Positions 10,329 to 20,399 of a DNA stretch of 64,000 nt are shown here, piece by piece. This DNA comes from Glaciecola sp. XM2 (GTDB lineage: Bacteria > Pseudomonadota > Gammaproteobacteria > Enterobacterales > Alteromonadaceae), in assembly GCF_018595715.1 (NCBI RefSeq), contig NZ_JAHEOJ010000026.1, positions 124,001 to 188,000 of the forward strand, read 5' to 3'. Position numbers and translations under genes: made by a program. The notes under the pieces are model-generated. The model worked only from the letters and a program-made list of their open reading frames with translations, searched no databases and was not told the origin of the DNA. Positions within the stretch are counted from its first letter, which is position 1. The number at the start of each line of letters is the position of its first letter.

Positions 10329-11433
10329 AGCATTCACCCCAGCAAAAAGTAGCCTCTTGGAAAAAGTCCATATCGACGGCTTTTTGTTGTTTTCCTTGCT
10401 GTCACTGATGCTAATTGGTTTGCTAACTATCTTTTCTTCTGGCGGCCAAGATTGGGACTTAGTGAATCGTCAGTTGGTCAGGCTTGGTCTAGCAATTACG
10501 GTAATGGTGTTTTTTGCGCAAATACCGGTGCTTTTATATCAACGCTTTGCTATTTATTTTTATGCTTTGGGCATACTGATGTTGATTGGCGTATTGCTAT
10601 TTGGGGATGTCGGTAAAGGCGCTCAACGCTGGTTGGATTTTGGTTTTATTCGTTTTCAGCCTTCTGAAATTATGAAATTGGCCGTACCGCTAATGGTGGC
10701 TTGGTATATTAGTAGAGCCAGCTTACCGCCCAAAAATGGCGATATCATCGTGGGTTTTGTTCTAGTATTTGTGCCCACCATTTTAATCGCTAAACAGCCC
10801 GATTTAGGCACATCTTTGCTCATCGCAAGTTCAGGTATATTCGTATTATTTCTTGCAGGGATGGCCTGGAAGCTTATCGGGTTTATTGCCATGCTCGCTG
10901 GTTGCTTTGCCCCCATCATGTGGTTTTTTCTGATGGAAGAGTATCAAAAGCGGCGTGTCACCACTTTTTTAAACCCAGAGACAGATCCCTTGGGCGCTGG
11001 TTATCATATTATTCAATCAAAAATAGCGATAGGCTCAGGCGGCGTGGAAGGCAAAGGGTGGTTGCAAGGCACGCAATCTCAACTAGAATTTTTACCAGAG
11101 CGACACACCGATTTTATTTTTGCGGTCTACAGCGAAGAGTTTGGTTTAATTGGGGTACTTGGCTTATTGGTAATGTATTTGTGTATCATCTTAAGAGGCT
11201 TGTATATTGCCAACCGTGCACAAGATGCGTTTAGTAAGTTATTAGCCGGCAGTATCACCCTCACCTTCTTTGTTTATGTGTTTGTGAATATGGGTATGGT
11301 TTCGGGGTTATTGCCAGTTGTTGGCGTACCTTTGCCATTAATTAGCTACGGCGGCACATCGATGGTGACACTGCTCGCGGGCTTTGGTATTTTAATGTCG
11401 ATTAGCACGCAAAAACGATTATTATCTCGATAA
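10321..11433 (+). CDS. mrdB: rod-shape determining glycosyltransferase RodA
   Basis: SEDS-family peptidoglycan polymerase, the partner of PBP2 in the elongasome. The 370-residue protein is a polytopic inner-membrane protein with about ten hydrophobic segments. SEDS hallmarks are present: KQPDLGTSLL near residue 160, the acidic loop FLPERHTDFIFAV near 260, and a C-terminal GVPLPLISYGGTSM segment near 340. It starts inside the mrdA 3' end (8 bp overlap). Confidence 0.97.
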   Translation: MNKAFTPAKSSLLEKVHIDGFLLFSLLSLMLIGLLTIFSSGGQDWDLVNRQLVRLGLAITVMVFFAQIPVLLYQRFAIYFYALGILMLIGVLLFGDVGKGAQRWLDFGFIRFQPSEIMKLAVPLMVAWYISRASLPPKNGDIIVGFVLVFVPTILIAKQPDLGTSLLIASSGIFVLFLAGMAWKLIGFIAMLAGCFAPIMWFFLMEEYQKRRVTTFLNPETDPLGAGYHIIQSKIAIGSGGVEGKGWLQGTQSQLEFLPERHTDFIFAVYSEEFGLIGVLGLLVMYLCIILRGLYIANRAQDAFSKLLAGSITLTFFVYVFVNMGMVSGLLPVVGVPLPLISYGGTSMVTLLAGFGILMSISTQKRLLSR

Positions 11434-11471
11434 CATAGCGGTTTATATTATAAAAAGGGTGCTTAGTAGGC

Positions 11472-12437
11472 ATGAAAAAGATACGCAGATGTTTAGTAAT
11501 AGTGGCAGCCGGCATCACTATGCTGCAGGGGTGCAGTATTTCAGATGGTGGGCGATACTCAATCAAGCAAGATTCAGCGCCGCATTTTGACTATGGCGAC
11601 ATTGAATACGTAGAACCCACACCAGAATATCTTCCTCACAATGTGTGGACAAGTCGCCCCTACGAAGTGCTAGGTGGTTACTACACCCCCATGCTCGATG
11701 CGAAAGGTTTTGAAGATATTGGCTATTCATCTTGGTATGGGCAAAAGTTTCACGGGCACACTACCGCAAACGGTGAAATCTTTGACATGTTTTCATTGAC
11801 CGCTGCACATCGCACACTGCCCCTTCCCTCATTTTTACGGGTGACAAATTTAGAGAATAATAAAACAACCACGGTAAGAGTAAACGATAGAGGCCCGTTT
11901 CATGACGACCGAATTTTAGACCTATCTTACGCAGCGGCAAAAAAATTAGGCTTTCATAACAACGGTGTTGCCAAAGTCAAAATTGAAATCATTCATGTTG
12001 CACCAAATGGCGCAGTAACCGTTGGCTCGCAGCAAAGCGATACACGACTTGCCCGTAACAGTGTTGAGTTAAACCCTGCTACCCCCATCAGACGCGAGTT
12101 AAGTTCAAGTATTGCCGATAGCGACACTGCTAAAGGCCCAAGCACAACGGATATTCGCGTCAGCCAGCAATTGTCTGGGCAATCGTCGACTGACTCGTTG
12201 AGCGATTCGGTATTGTTTGTACAAGTGGCAGCAACCTCAGATGCCCAAAAAGCCAAAGAACTCGCCACGGGCTTATCCAATCTCCTTCAAGTGCCTAACA
12301 GCATACCAAAGGTGAATAATGTCTACCGCTTGCATTTAGGCCCATTAGAAAATGAACAAAGGGCCGAAAAACTTATCCAAGATCTAAAGAATATCGGATT
12401 TGATAGTGCGTTTAGGGTTGAATTTAGCCCACAATGA
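11472..12437 (+). CDS. rlpA: RlpA septal lytic transglycosylase / SPOR lipoprotein
   Basis: Outer-membrane lipoprotein that in Pseudomonas cleaves peptidoglycan strands lacking stem peptides during daughter-cell separation. The signal peptide ends in LQGC with Cys21 lipidated. The double-psi beta-barrel domain spans about 84-175, with GYSSWYG, TANGE and VNDRGPF signatures. A low-complexity linker follows, then a C-terminal SPOR domain at about 242-321 that would bind denuded septal glycan. It starts 38 bp after mrdB; dacA follows after 192 bp. Confidence 0.95.
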   Translation: MKKIRRCLVIVAAGITMLQGCSISDGGRYSIKQDSAPHFDYGDIEYVEPTPEYLPHNVWTSRPYEVLGGYYTPMLDAKGFEDIGYSSWYGQKFHGHTTANGEIFDMFSLTAAHRTLPLPSFLRVTNLENNKTTTVRVNDRGPFHDDRILDLSYAAAKKLGFHNNGVAKVKIEIIHVAPNGAVTVGSQQSDTRLARNSVELNPATPIRRELSSSIADSDTAKGPSTTDIRVSQQLSGQSSTDSLSDSVLFVQVAATSDAQKAKELATGLSNLLQVPNSIPKVNNVYRLHLGPLENEQRAEKLIQDLKNIGFDSAFRVEFSPQ

Positions 12438-12629
12438 CCTAATTGAATGCTTTCAAACGTATTGATGAACATTAGGTTAGTAGCACCGTATTCTTTCCGT
12501 TAGACCCTAAAACGCTATCTCTGGCTGGCGCAATACGCTAACATTATGCGCTTGTCAGGCCAATAAAAATAATAAAAAGGGTCTGTTTAACTTATTAATC
12601 GAAATATAAAAAAGGTATTCGAAACCACC

Positions 12630-13784
12630 ATGCGCTTTATTACCCTGTTATTCATCGCTGCGCTTAGCAGCGTTATGGCTGCAAATGCAGCGATTGTTAT
12701 TCCCCCAGCACCGCAAGTAGATGCCGGCGGCTTCTTGTTAATGGACCATCAAACGGGTCATATCATTGCAGAGAAAAACATAGATCAACGACTTGCCCCC
12801 GCTAGTTTGACAAAAATTATGACGGTATATGTGGTCGGAAAAGAATTGAAAGCCGGTAACATTAGCATGGAAGATGAAGTCACTATTTCTGAAAATGCAT
12901 GGGCCAAAAACTTTCCGGATTCATCCAAGATGTTTATTGAAGTAGGCACGAAAGTCACCGTTAATGATCTGATGCAAGGGATTATGGTGCAGTCGGGTAA
13001 CGATGCGTGCGTTGCGATAGCAGAGCATATTGCTGGCAGTGAGTCGGCCTTTGCTAGCATGATGAATGCCCACGCCGCAAATCTCGGCATGACAGCCACT
13101 AACTTCGTTAACAGCCACGGACTTCACGACCCTGATCACTACACTTCACCGCGCGACATGGCAGTTTTATCATCAGCCCTTATTCGCGAACTGCCTGAAG
13201 TGTATGGTTTATACAGCCAAAAAGAGTTCACCTATAATGGTATTAAGCAGTTCAACCGTAACAGTTTATTGTGGGACCAGAGTCTTAACGTAGATGGCAT
13301 TAAAACAGGCCATACCTCAGACGCAGGTTACAGCCTAATAACATCGGCTACACAAGATGATATGCGCCTCATCTCAGTGGTTATGGGTACCGACAGTGAG
13401 CGTTCTAGAAAGGCGGAGAACAAAAAGCTATTACGCTACGGTTTCCGCTTCTTCGAATCGGTAACACCTTACACTGCAGGACAGAGCTTTGTAGCGCATC
13501 GTATATTCATGGGTGATAAAGACACCGTAGAACTGGGTATCAATGTTGATACCCCTATCACTATTCCTCGTGGACAGGCGTCGAATCTAACGGCACATTT
13601 TGAATTATCACAACAACTTGAAGCGCCTATCACAAAAAATCAAGAAGTGGGAGTTTTAGTACTCAAACTTGAAGAAGACACTATTGCCACTTACCCCCTT
13701 GTCACACTAGAAGAAGTGCAAGAAGGCGGTTTATTTGATAAGGCAAAAGATTGGGCAAGTTTAAAGTTAGGACTTGAGAAGTAA
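12630..13784 (+). CDS. dacA: D-alanyl-D-alanine carboxypeptidase (PBP5-type)
   Basis: Periplasmic DD-carboxypeptidase that trims the terminal D-Ala of peptidoglycan pentapeptides. A Sec signal peptide covers residues 1-20. The three active-site motifs are SLTK at 59-62, SGN at 122-124 and KTG at 225-227. A C-terminal all-beta domain (about 280-365) and a terminal amphipathic helix (KAKDWASLKLGL) that would tether it to the inner membrane complete the PBP5 layout. The 384 residues match the family. The stop overlaps the ybeD ATG by one base. The 192 bp upstream gap may carry its own promoter. Confidence 0.96.
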   Translation: MRFITLLFIAALSSVMAANAAIVIPPAPQVDAGGFLLMDHQTGHIIAEKNIDQRLAPASLTKIMTVYVVGKELKAGNISMEDEVTISENAWAKNFPDSSKMFIEVGTKVTVNDLMQGIMVQSGNDACVAIAEHIAGSESAFASMMNAHAANLGMTATNFVNSHGLHDPDHYTSPRDMAVLSSALIRELPEVYGLYSQKEFTYNGIKQFNRNSLLWDQSLNVDGIKTGHTSDAGYSLITSATQDDMRLISVVMGTDSERSRKAENKKLLRYGFRFFESVTPYTAGQSFVAHRIFMGDKDTVELGINVDTPITIPRGQASNLTAHFELSQQLEAPITKNQEVGVLVLKLEEDTIATYPLVTLEEVQEGGLFDKAKDWASLKLGLEK

Positions 13785-14047
13785 TGGAAACAAGGTTTGA
13801 TGAACTCTTAGAGTTCCCCTGCTTACAGACATTTAAAGTTATGGGGCTATCACACGATAGCCTCAGTGATCAGATTGTAGAGTGTTTGCAAGAGCACGCA
13901 CCAGGCGATTACTCGCCCTCGGTAAAGCCAAGCAGCAAAGGCACGTATCATGCGGTGTCGGTAAGCGTAATGGTCGAAAGTAAAGATCATATGGAAACGA
14001 TTTACACTGAGCTAGCCAAAATTGAAATCGTAAAAGTGGTGCTATAG
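13784..14047 (+). CDS. ybeD: YbeD family protein (DUF493)
   Basis: Small ferredoxin-like-fold protein of 87 residues, usually found between dacA and lipB. The family has an ACT-like alpha-beta fold; its function is unproven. The [10 protein letters not shown] start and the [20 protein letters not shown] segment are typical. The ATG overlaps the dacA stop (TAATG), and lipB begins 1 bp after its stop, indicating one transcript. Its constant place before lipB suggests, but does not prove, a link with lipoate metabolism. Confidence 0.95.
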   Translation: METRFDELLEFPCLQTFKVMGLSHDSLSDQIVECLQEHAPGDYSPSVKPSSKGTYHAVSVSVMVESKDHMETIYTELAKIEIVKVVL

Positions 14048-14048
14048 C

Positions 14049-14714
14049 TTGAACGCAGAAGTACAGAGCAAGCTTGTTACCGTGGTGCGCGATTTAGGAT
14101 TGCAAGACTATTATCCTATTTGGCAAAAGATGCAGCAGTTTACTGATACTAGAGATGCCAGCACGCAAGACGAAATATGGCTATGTGAACATCACAGCGT
14201 GTTCACACAGGGTCAAGCAGGTAAGCAAGAGCACATTCTTAACCCAGGCAATATTCCCATTGTAGAGGTCGACCGCGGTGGCCAAGTGACCTATCACGGG
14301 CCAGGACAATTGATGATGTACATCTTATTGGACATCCGCCGTGCTAAATGGGGTGTGCGTGATTTGGTTTCTGCGCTAGAAAAAAGTATTGTTGACACGC
14401 TAGGCGAGTACGGCACTAAAGCGTACCCTAAAAAGGATGCCCCCGGCGTATATGTAGACGAAAAGAAAATTTGTTCCGTTGGACTTCGGATTCGCAAAGG
14501 CGCATCTTTTCATGGTTTAGCTTTTAACGTAGATATGGATTTATCTCCTTTTCAAGGCATCAATCCTTGTGGATATGCGGGCTTGGAAATGATAGATTGC
14601 ACACACATTGAAGGCCCAAAAAATATGCATGATGCAAAGCGAGACGTTGTCGCACATTTCTGTCAAGCATTGGGTATTAAACACACAATCAATAAAGAAG
14701 GTTTTGATGAGTAA
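14049..14714 (+). CDS. lipB: octanoyl-[acyl carrier protein]:protein N-octanoyltransferase
   Basis: Moves octanoyl groups from ACP onto the lipoyl domains of 2-oxoacid dehydrogenases, the first step of lipoate synthesis. The [12 protein letters not shown] signature lies at about 76-87. The catalytic pair is Lys140 (KICSVG) and Cys174 (INPCGY). Length is 221 residues. The start is TTG at 14049, one base after the ybeD stop; the resulting N-terminus fits the family and no ATG is better placed. The 3' end overlaps lipA by 8 bp. Confidence 0.96.
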   Translation: MNAEVQSKLVTVVRDLGLQDYYPIWQKMQQFTDTRDASTQDEIWLCEHHSVFTQGQAGKQEHILNPGNIPIVEVDRGGQVTYHGPGQLMMYILLDIRRAKWGVRDLVSALEKSIVDTLGEYGTKAYPKKDAPGVYVDEKKICSVGLRIRKGASFHGLAFNVDMDLSPFQGINPCGYAGLEMIDCTHIEGPKNMHDAKRDVVAHFCQALGIKHTINKEGFDE

Positions 14715-15669
14715 TTCACGTGCACAAGCAGGCGTTAAATTAAGAGATGAGGATAAAGTTAAGCATATCCCTATCACGATTGTACCGACTGAAAAAGAGC
14801 AAATGCTGCGCAAACCTGAGTGGATCAAAATTAAGCTGCCTCGCTCAACCGACAGAATTGATCACATCAAAAAGACGCTGAGAAAAAACAAACTGCATTC
14901 AGTGTGCGAAGAAGCGAGCTGCCCTAACCTTGCCGAATGCTTCAATCACGGCACAGCGACGTTTATGATCCTGGGCGATATATGCACGCGTCGCTGTCCT
15001 TTTTGCGATGTAGCGCACGGAAAGCCGCTTCCACCGAGCGCAGAAGAGCCTATAAAATTGGCAACCACCATTGCTGAAATGGGGCTGAATTACGTCGTTA
15101 TTACCTCGGTAGATAGAGACGACCTTCGCGATGGCGGTGCTCAGCATTTTGTGGACTGTATTAAGGCAATCAGAGAGCACAGCCCAAATACGACCATTGA
15201 GGTGCTTGTTCCTGACTTTAGAGGGCGTATGGACCGAGCGCTTGAGATTTTCCAGCAAGCCACTCCAGACGTATTCAATCACAACTTAGAGACCATCCCG
15301 CGCCTTTACAGAGAATGTAGACCTGGTGCAAACTACAAATGGTCTCTAGAGCTTTTACGTAAGTTTAAAGAGCAACACCCAAGCATCCCAACCAAATCTG
15401 GGCTTATGATGGGAATGGGTGAGACGAATGATGAAATGCAAGTGGTATTGTCTGATTTGCGTGAACACAATGTCGACATGTTAACGCTAGGACAATACTT
15501 ACAGCCTAGTAAGCATCACTACCCAGTAAAACGCTACGTACCACCTGCAGAATTTGACGCGCTTGGTGATTATGCTAAAGAAATTGGCTTTACCCATGCT
15601 GCTTGCGGCCCTATGGTGCGTTCAAGCTATCATGCAGACAAACAAGCGATGGGTGAAGAAGTTAAATAA
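14707..15669 (+). CDS. lipA: lipoyl synthase
   Basis: Radical-SAM enzyme that inserts two sulfurs into protein-bound octanoyl groups. I chose ATG 14707, which gives 320 residues (E. coli has 321) and an 8 bp overlap with lipB; an upstream in-frame start at 14608 would add 33 unrelated residues lying over lipB. In this numbering the auxiliary cluster ligands are C67, C72 and C78, and the radical-SAM CxxxCxxC is C93, C97, C100. The conserved C-terminal RSSYHAD serine ligand is present. It is the last gene of the cluster; a strong hairpin terminator follows. Confidence 0.97.
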   Translation: MSNSRAQAGVKLRDEDKVKHIPITIVPTEKEQMLRKPEWIKIKLPRSTDRIDHIKKTLRKNKLHSVCEEASCPNLAECFNHGTATFMILGDICTRRCPFCDVAHGKPLPPSAEEPIKLATTIAEMGLNYVVITSVDRDDLRDGGAQHFVDCIKAIREHSPNTTIEVLVPDFRGRMDRALEIFQQATPDVFNHNLETIPRLYRECRPGANYKWSLELLRKFKEQHPSIPTKSGLMMGMGETNDEMQVVLSDLREHNVDMLTLGQYLQPSKHHYPVKRYVPPAEFDALGDYAKEIGFTHAACGPMVRSSYHADKQAMGEEVK

Positions 15670-15697
15670 TCTCAAGTAAGCATATTACCCCTTCTTT

Positions 15698-15728
15698 AAA
15701 TAGGCGCTTTATGCGCCTATTTATTTCG
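15698..15728 (+). terminator. intrinsic terminator after lipA
   Basis: A perfect 10 bp inverted repeat (15698-15707 with 15713-15722, AAATAGGCGC arm) and a 5-base loop lie 28 bp after the lipA stop. The 3' arm ends in TTT and is followed by an AT-rich stretch. It closes the leuS-lipA cluster. Confidence 0.8.
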
Positions 15729-15848
15729 CTCATATATTTCAAAAGCGCATGGTATTGCTTTATGTAAGTTGTCATTGTGACTTTCAGACACAAAATACCC
15801 ATAAATACTGTGTATAACGCATATATTGCTAAAAATGCCCAAAACCTT

Positions 15849-15869
15849 ACTTTTTTAGTCGTAAAAAGT
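15849..15869. repeat. short inverted repeat upstream of pckA
   Basis: ACTTTTT at 15849-15855 and AAAAAGT at 15863-15869 form a 7 bp inverted repeat around a 7-base spacer, 65 bp before the pckA start. It could be a regulator site or part of a leader hairpin. Low sequence complexity makes a chance origin possible. Confidence 0.3.
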
Positions 15870-15934
15870 GGTTAGTGAGGCCAAAAAACTTTAAACTATG
15901 CGCTCTATTGGCTGAATAAAAAGAGACTATTCAA

Positions 15935-17548
15935 GTGAACCTGATCAATTCATTGAAAGATTACAACATCACGACAGACGCAGAAATACTGCATAATCCC
16001 GACTACGACACCCTATTTTCTGAAACAACAGATACAAGTTTGACCGGATACGAAAAGGGCGAACTAACCGAATCGGGTGCTGTTTGCGTCAAAACAGGTA
16101 AATTCACGGGTCGCTCGCCTAAAGACAAATACATCGTAAAAGACAGCGTGACGAAAGATACGCTGTGGTGGTCTGATCAAGGAAAAAATGACAACAAACC
16201 TATAAACAAAGAAACATGGGATCATTTAAAATCCCTAGTGACCAATCAACTTAGCGGCAAACGCTTGTTTGTGGTTGATGCATTTTGCGGGGCCAATAAA
16301 GACACGCGCATGAGCGTTCGCTTCATCACCGAAGTTGCTTGGCAAGCTCACTTTGTGACAAATATGTTCATTAAACCAACAAAAGAAGAGCTTGCTGACT
16401 TCTCTCCAGACTTCGTAGTAATGAATGGCGCGAAAACATCCAATCCTGACTGGCAGTCTCAAGGCCTCAATTCAGAAAATTTCGTAGCCTTTAACCTAAC
16501 TGAGCGTATCCAATTGATCGGTGGAACGTGGTACGGCGGGGAAATGAAAAAAGGTATGTTCGCCATGATGAATTACTACCTACCGCTGCAAGGTATTGCT
16601 TCAATGCACTGCAGCGCCAATGTAGGTGAAAAAGGCGACGTTGCTATTTTCTTTGGCCTATCAGGCACGGGCAAAACCACGCTATCGACAGATCCAAAAA
16701 GACAGCTTATTGGTGATGATGAGCACGGCTGGGACGACAACGGTGTTTTTAACTTAGAAGGCGGTTGTTACGCAAAAACCATCAACTTAAGCCAAGAAAA
16801 CGAACCCGATATTTATGCAGCCATACGTCGTAACGCCTTACTTGAAAACGTCACCCATGACGAAAACGGCGTGATTGATTACAACGACAACTCCATTACT
16901 GAAAACACCCGAGTATCTTACCCTCTTGACCATATTACAAATATCGTTAAGCCTATATCGAAGGCTGGGCATGCTAACAAAGTCATCTTTTTAACTGCAG
17001 ACGCATTTGGGGTTCTGCCGGCGGTATCTAAACTTACCCCAGAACAAGCACAATACTACCTACTGTCTGGCTTCACGGCTAAATTAGCAGGTACTGAACG
17101 CGGTATTACAGCGCCAACCCCTACGTTCTCAAGCTGTTTTGGCGCGGCTTTCCTTACCCTTCACCCTACGCAGTATGCAAATGTGCTTGAAAAGCGAATG
17201 CAAGCAAGCAATGCTCAAGCTTACTTAGTTAATACCGGCTGGAACGGCACCGGAAAACGCATTTCGATCAAGGCAACAAGAGCCATTATCGACGCAATTT
17301 TAGATGGTAGCATCGATTCAGCACCCAGTACTATGCTACCTATTTTTAACCTTGAAATACCATCAAGCCTGCACGATGTGGATACCAAAGTACTTGACCC
17401 AAGAGGGACCTATGCAGACGCTAGCGATTGGTATGACAAAGCTCAAGACCTTGCTGCGCTGTTTGTAGATAACTTTGAGAAGTTCACAGACACTGCACAC
17501 GGTGCAAGCCTAGTTTCCGCTGGACCAACACTAAAAGTGACCGCCTAA
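15935..17548 (+). CDS. pckA: phosphoenolpyruvate carboxykinase (ATP)
   Basis: Converts oxaloacetate and ATP to phosphoenolpyruvate, CO2 and ADP, the entry step of gluconeogenesis. The 537 residues match the bacterial ATP-dependent family (E. coli 540). The P-loop GLSGTGKT is at 241-248, followed by the GDDEHGW metal and oxaloacetate region near 265; FTGRSPKDK near 60 is the R-loop. The start is GTG at 15935 with an AAGAGA site about 10 bp upstream. It stands alone between two hairpin terminators, so it is probably monocistronic and controlled from the 265 bp upstream gap. Confidence 0.97.
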   Translation: MNLINSLKDYNITTDAEILHNPDYDTLFSETTDTSLTGYEKGELTESGAVCVKTGKFTGRSPKDKYIVKDSVTKDTLWWSDQGKNDNKPINKETWDHLKSLVTNQLSGKRLFVVDAFCGANKDTRMSVRFITEVAWQAHFVTNMFIKPTKEELADFSPDFVVMNGAKTSNPDWQSQGLNSENFVAFNLTERIQLIGGTWYGGEMKKGMFAMMNYYLPLQGIASMHCSANVGEKGDVAIFFGLSGTGKTTLSTDPKRQLIGDDEHGWDDNGVFNLEGGCYAKTINLSQENEPDIYAAIRRNALLENVTHDENGVIDYNDNSITENTRVSYPLDHITNIVKPISKAGHANKVIFLTADAFGVLPAVSKLTPEQAQYYLLSGFTAKLAGTERGITAPTPTFSSCFGAAFLTLHPTQYANVLEKRMQASNAQAYLVNTGWNGTGKRISIKATRAIIDAILDGSIDSAPSTMLPIFNLEIPSSLHDVDTKVLDPRGTYADASDWYDKAQDLAALFVDNFEKFTDTAHGASLVSAGPTLKVTA

Positions 17549-17554
17549 TAAACC

Positions 17555-17584
17555 AAAGAGGGCTTAACCGCCCTCTTTGTTTTC
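17555..17584 (+). terminator. intrinsic terminator after pckA
   Basis: Perfect 9 bp stem (AAAGAGGGC at 17555-17563 with 17570-17578) with a 6-base loop, followed by GTTTTCT. It begins 6 bp after the pckA stop. Confidence 0.85.
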
Positions 17585-17727
17585 TCACCATCAATTCATC
17601 TTTGTTTACGCAACTCGCCAGCGATTTTTTGCTCAACTCTCTAAACAAAAACTAGCGACGGCCGTTAAAATAATCTACGCTTTTACCTAAGCATTTGTGC
17701 GAAAATCCGGCGTTTTGAGATGTAGAT

Positions 17728-18885
17728 GTGAGCATAGCAGAGATTGCCAACATTAATTATTTGTTCATTATTTTTATAATGAACTTAGTTGGCGTGGCTT
17801 ATTTTTATGTATCTCCAGCAAGACGCGTCGCTGAATTAACACCCTCTGTTAATTCATTTATGACCATGTTTGCCGTAATTGCTGCGGCATTTGCAGTATT
17901 TGCGCTTAGAGCACTTATTCCAATTTGGATTTCGTTAACCCTAGCTAACGGGCTGTTCTTACTTTCGGCATATTGCGCAAAAAGAGGGTTCGTTTATCGC
18001 TCCGGCCATTCACCGCCCCAGCTTTTAAAAGACCGTGAGGTGTGGGTCAACATTTCAATCTTAACCATTGTCAACACAGGTATTTTCTACTTATGGATTG
18101 ATAACTTTGCAATACGAGCCACAATCACTAGCGTATACATAGCCTATGTATTTTATTCATCGATAAACAAAATCCCAAAGAATCCTCAAGATAAGTCTGA
18201 TGGCGAAAAAATTGCTCAGTTTGCCATCTATGTAACCGTGTTTTTTACGCCTTTAAGCGCAACCTTTCATTGGTTTGATCAATCCTATTTTGTTTACATG
18301 TCGACGCTGATGTTTACCCAAGCCATTGCAGTAACCAGTTTATTAGGGGCTTTTTTATCGTTGCTCACATCCGACCTAATCGAAGAGCACTACCATAACT
18401 CTGTGATAGACCCCTTAACGGGCGTATATAACAGGCGCTTCTTTAACGACAAAGCGAGCAAACTTTTAGGCTTTAGTCGTAAAACCGACAATTCACACGG
18501 CGTGATAGTAACCGATATCGATGACTTTAAGGATATTAACGACAAATATGGTCATGCAGCGGGTGATGAGGCCCTGGTAAAGTTTGCAAAGATTATCTCA
18601 CAAACCGTTAGAAGCTCAGATGTGGTCGCTCGCTTTGGTGGCGAGGAGTTTGTTATTCTGTTGCCATCGTCAAGCCAAGACGAGACTGCAATGTTAGCAA
18701 AGCGCTTGTGCGAAGAAATATCAAATTGCGTCATTGCTACAACGGCGGGAGACGTATCGATAACCGCTAGTTTTGGGGTATCAATGGTCAAGGAGCCAAA
18801 CCAGCTACAAGCAAGCCTTGAGATAGCTGATGCCGCCATGTATAAAGCAAAAGGTGCTGGCAAAAATCGCGTGGTAATTGCCTAA
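17728..18885 (+). CDS. membrane-bound GGDEF diguanylate cyclase
   Basis: Predicted to make cyclic di-GMP from two GTP. Residues 1-215 are hydrophobic with about seven membrane segments and match no sensor family I can name. The GGDEF domain covers about 222-385, with the active-site motif GGEEF at 304-308. An RSSD motif at 295-298, five residues before GGEEF, is a standard inhibitory I-site, so product feedback is likely. GTG start at 17728; an ATG just upstream runs straight into a stop. The gene converges on the rimK operon with a 13 bp gap. Confidence 0.92.
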   Translation: MSIAEIANINYLFIIFIMNLVGVAYFYVSPARRVAELTPSVNSFMTMFAVIAAAFAVFALRALIPIWISLTLANGLFLLSAYCAKRGFVYRSGHSPPQLLKDREVWVNISILTIVNTGIFYLWIDNFAIRATITSVYIAYVFYSSINKIPKNPQDKSDGEKIAQFAIYVTVFFTPLSATFHWFDQSYFVYMSTLMFTQAIAVTSLLGAFLSLLTSDLIEEHYHNSVIDPLTGVYNRRFFNDKASKLLGFSRKTDNSHGVIVTDIDDFKDINDKYGHAAGDEALVKFAKIISQTVRSSDVVARFGGEEFVILLPSSSQDETAMLAKRLCEEISNCVIATTAGDVSITASFGVSMVKEPNQLQASLEIADAAMYKAKGAGKNRVVIA

Positions 18886-18898
18886 GAGTATCTAAGCC

Positions 18899-19354
18899 TC
18901 ACTTAGTTGGATTTGACGCTCTATATTCTTCGCTAGGGTCAACCATGCACATTCCCACTAACGCTTCTCTGCCTAGTAACATCAGATGCGTCATGGAAGA
19001 ACGATCAGTTAAGGTCAACTCTATATCCCAAGCAATGCTCGTCATCAATGCATTGGTCTTAATCACATAACGGCGTTCACGCTCACCATTTGACGATTTG
19101 ATCCACCGTCTCGCATGAACGTCTGCCTGGCAACGTATGGTCTTGTCGATATCGTGAAAATCAGGATGAAATTCGAAACTCACCACATTCGACTTTTTAT
19201 CAAAATGAATATGGTCAACATGCAGCGCAGAGGTTTGCGCGCCGGTGTCGATTCGGGTAGTAATTTGCGTTAGCCCTAACGCGGGTAAGTCAATGTTTTC
19301 AACAACACCGACAATAACCTTATCTTCTAAATAATCTAGATTACGCTTATCCAT
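18899..19354 (-). CDS. RimB-family 'ATP-dependent zinc protease' (PF05618)
   Basis: Third gene of the rimK operon, 151 residues. PF05618 proteins are annotated as zinc proteases and occur next to rimK; the Pseudomonas relative is called RimB. The sequence shows RIDTGAQTSALH at 34-45 and LMLLGREAL at 124-132. These resemble the DTGA active-site loop and the hydrophobic-hydrophobic-G element of retropepsin-like aspartic proteases, and I see no HExxH. The ATG overlaps the upstream stop by one base (TAATG). The role, perhaps processing glutamylated targets of RimK, is inferred from context. Confidence 0.82.
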   Translation of the reverse strand: MDKRNLDYLEDKVIVGVVENIDLPALGLTQITTRIDTGAQTSALHVDHIHFDKKSNVVSFEFHPDFHDIDKTIRCQADVHARRWIKSSNGERERRYVIKTNALMTSIAWDIELTLTDRSSMTHLMLLGREALVGMCMVDPSEEYRASNPTK

Positions 19355-20388
19355 TATGGATTACTCTCAAACTTTTCGTCGTTGGGTACGAGATTGTCTT
19401 GTAGCTGCTCAATATGCTCGAGCACATCCGTTGGCTCTTCAAAATTAGCAACGTGATACATTGCATCCCCTTCTTGTACCAGAGGGATATTTTGCTTGCC
19501 GATAATTACACCTGATTTAGGTGCGATCAGTTTTTCAACAAAGCGGCCTGTTGGGCTGCAAATGTGTGCCATCACCTCGCCCTTGTTAACATGGTCCCCT
19601 AGCATCTTAAGGTCGGTTACCAATCCGCTTACGGTTGCTCTCACCCAATTTGAATGATTGGCGATAAACGGGTCAACTGTTTTAGAACGTGAAGGGCGTT
19701 TACGAACCATGCCAAGATGGCCCAGCACGTTCAAAATGCCTTTCAGGCCAGCTCTAATTGAGAGCTCATCAAAACGCAAAGCTTGGCCTGCTTCATAAAG
19801 CAATACTTTTGCGCCTAACTCCGACGCCGCTTCACGCAGAGAACCGTCGCGCAATTCAGAATTAAGTAACACGGGCACACCGAAAATCCGAGCCATTTCT
19901 TGTGTTTCACTGTCGCGTAAATTGGCTCTTATCTGAGGAAAGTTACTGCGATGTATAGCACCGGTGTGTAAATCAATGCCGTAATCACATTTACTCACGA
20001 TCTCGTCCAAGAATAAGTGCGCTAAACGGCCTGCCAAAGAGCCTTTTGGTGAGCCTGGAAAGCTTCGATTTAAATCTCGGCGGTCTGGCATATAGCGCGA
20101 TTGGTTAAGTACGCCATACACATTTACAATGGGCACCGCGATCACCGTTCCTTTAGATAGTTTAAACGATTTGGTCGCAAGTAAGCGGCGAATGATTTCG
20201 ATGCCATTGAGCTCATCACCGTGAATCGCGGCACTGATAAATACCGTGGGGCCAGGCTTCTTTGCCCGTATGACTTCTACCGGAATAGAGACCTCGGTGT
20301 CTGTATACAAACTAGCCACAGGCAAATCGAGCTTAACGCGACTCCCCGGCACAATGTCTACATCGCCAATGCGTAATAAATTGTTCAC
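19354..20388 (-). CDS. succinylglutamate desuccinylase/aspartoacylase-family (M14) zinc deacylase
   Basis: Predicted zinc-dependent amide hydrolase of the AstE/ASPA family, 344 residues. Zinc ligands are visible as His56 and Glu59 (HGDE) and His141 (DLHTG). A C-terminal beta domain with a lipoyl/biotinyl-like barrel (about 240-320) is usual in the longer members. GTG start at 20388 with an AAGGG site 7 bp upstream, 11 bp after the rimK stop. The operon context suggests it removes or trims a RimK-made glutamate tail or a related conjugate; the true substrate is unknown. Confidence 0.85.
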   Translation of the reverse strand: MNNLLRIGDVDIVPGSRVKLDLPVASLYTDTEVSIPVEVIRAKKPGPTVFISAAIHGDELNGIEIIRRLLATKSFKLSKGTVIAVPIVNVYGVLNQSRYMPDRRDLNRSFPGSPKGSLAGRLAHLFLDEIVSKCDYGIDLHTGAIHRSNFPQIRANLRDSETQEMARIFGVPVLLNSELRDGSLREAASELGAKVLLYEAGQALRFDELSIRAGLKGILNVLGHLGMVRKRPSRSKTVDPFIANHSNWVRATVSGLVTDLKMLGDHVNKGEVMAHICSPTGRFVEKLIAPKSGVIIGKQNIPLVQEGDAMYHVANFEEPTDVLEHIEQLQDNLVPNDEKFESNP

Positions 20389-20399
20389 CTGTTTACCCT

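Noticed and set aside
14608-14706. In-frame 33-residue extension of LipA
   Set aside because: It overlaps lipB deeply, has no family similarity, and the later ATG gives the standard LipA length.
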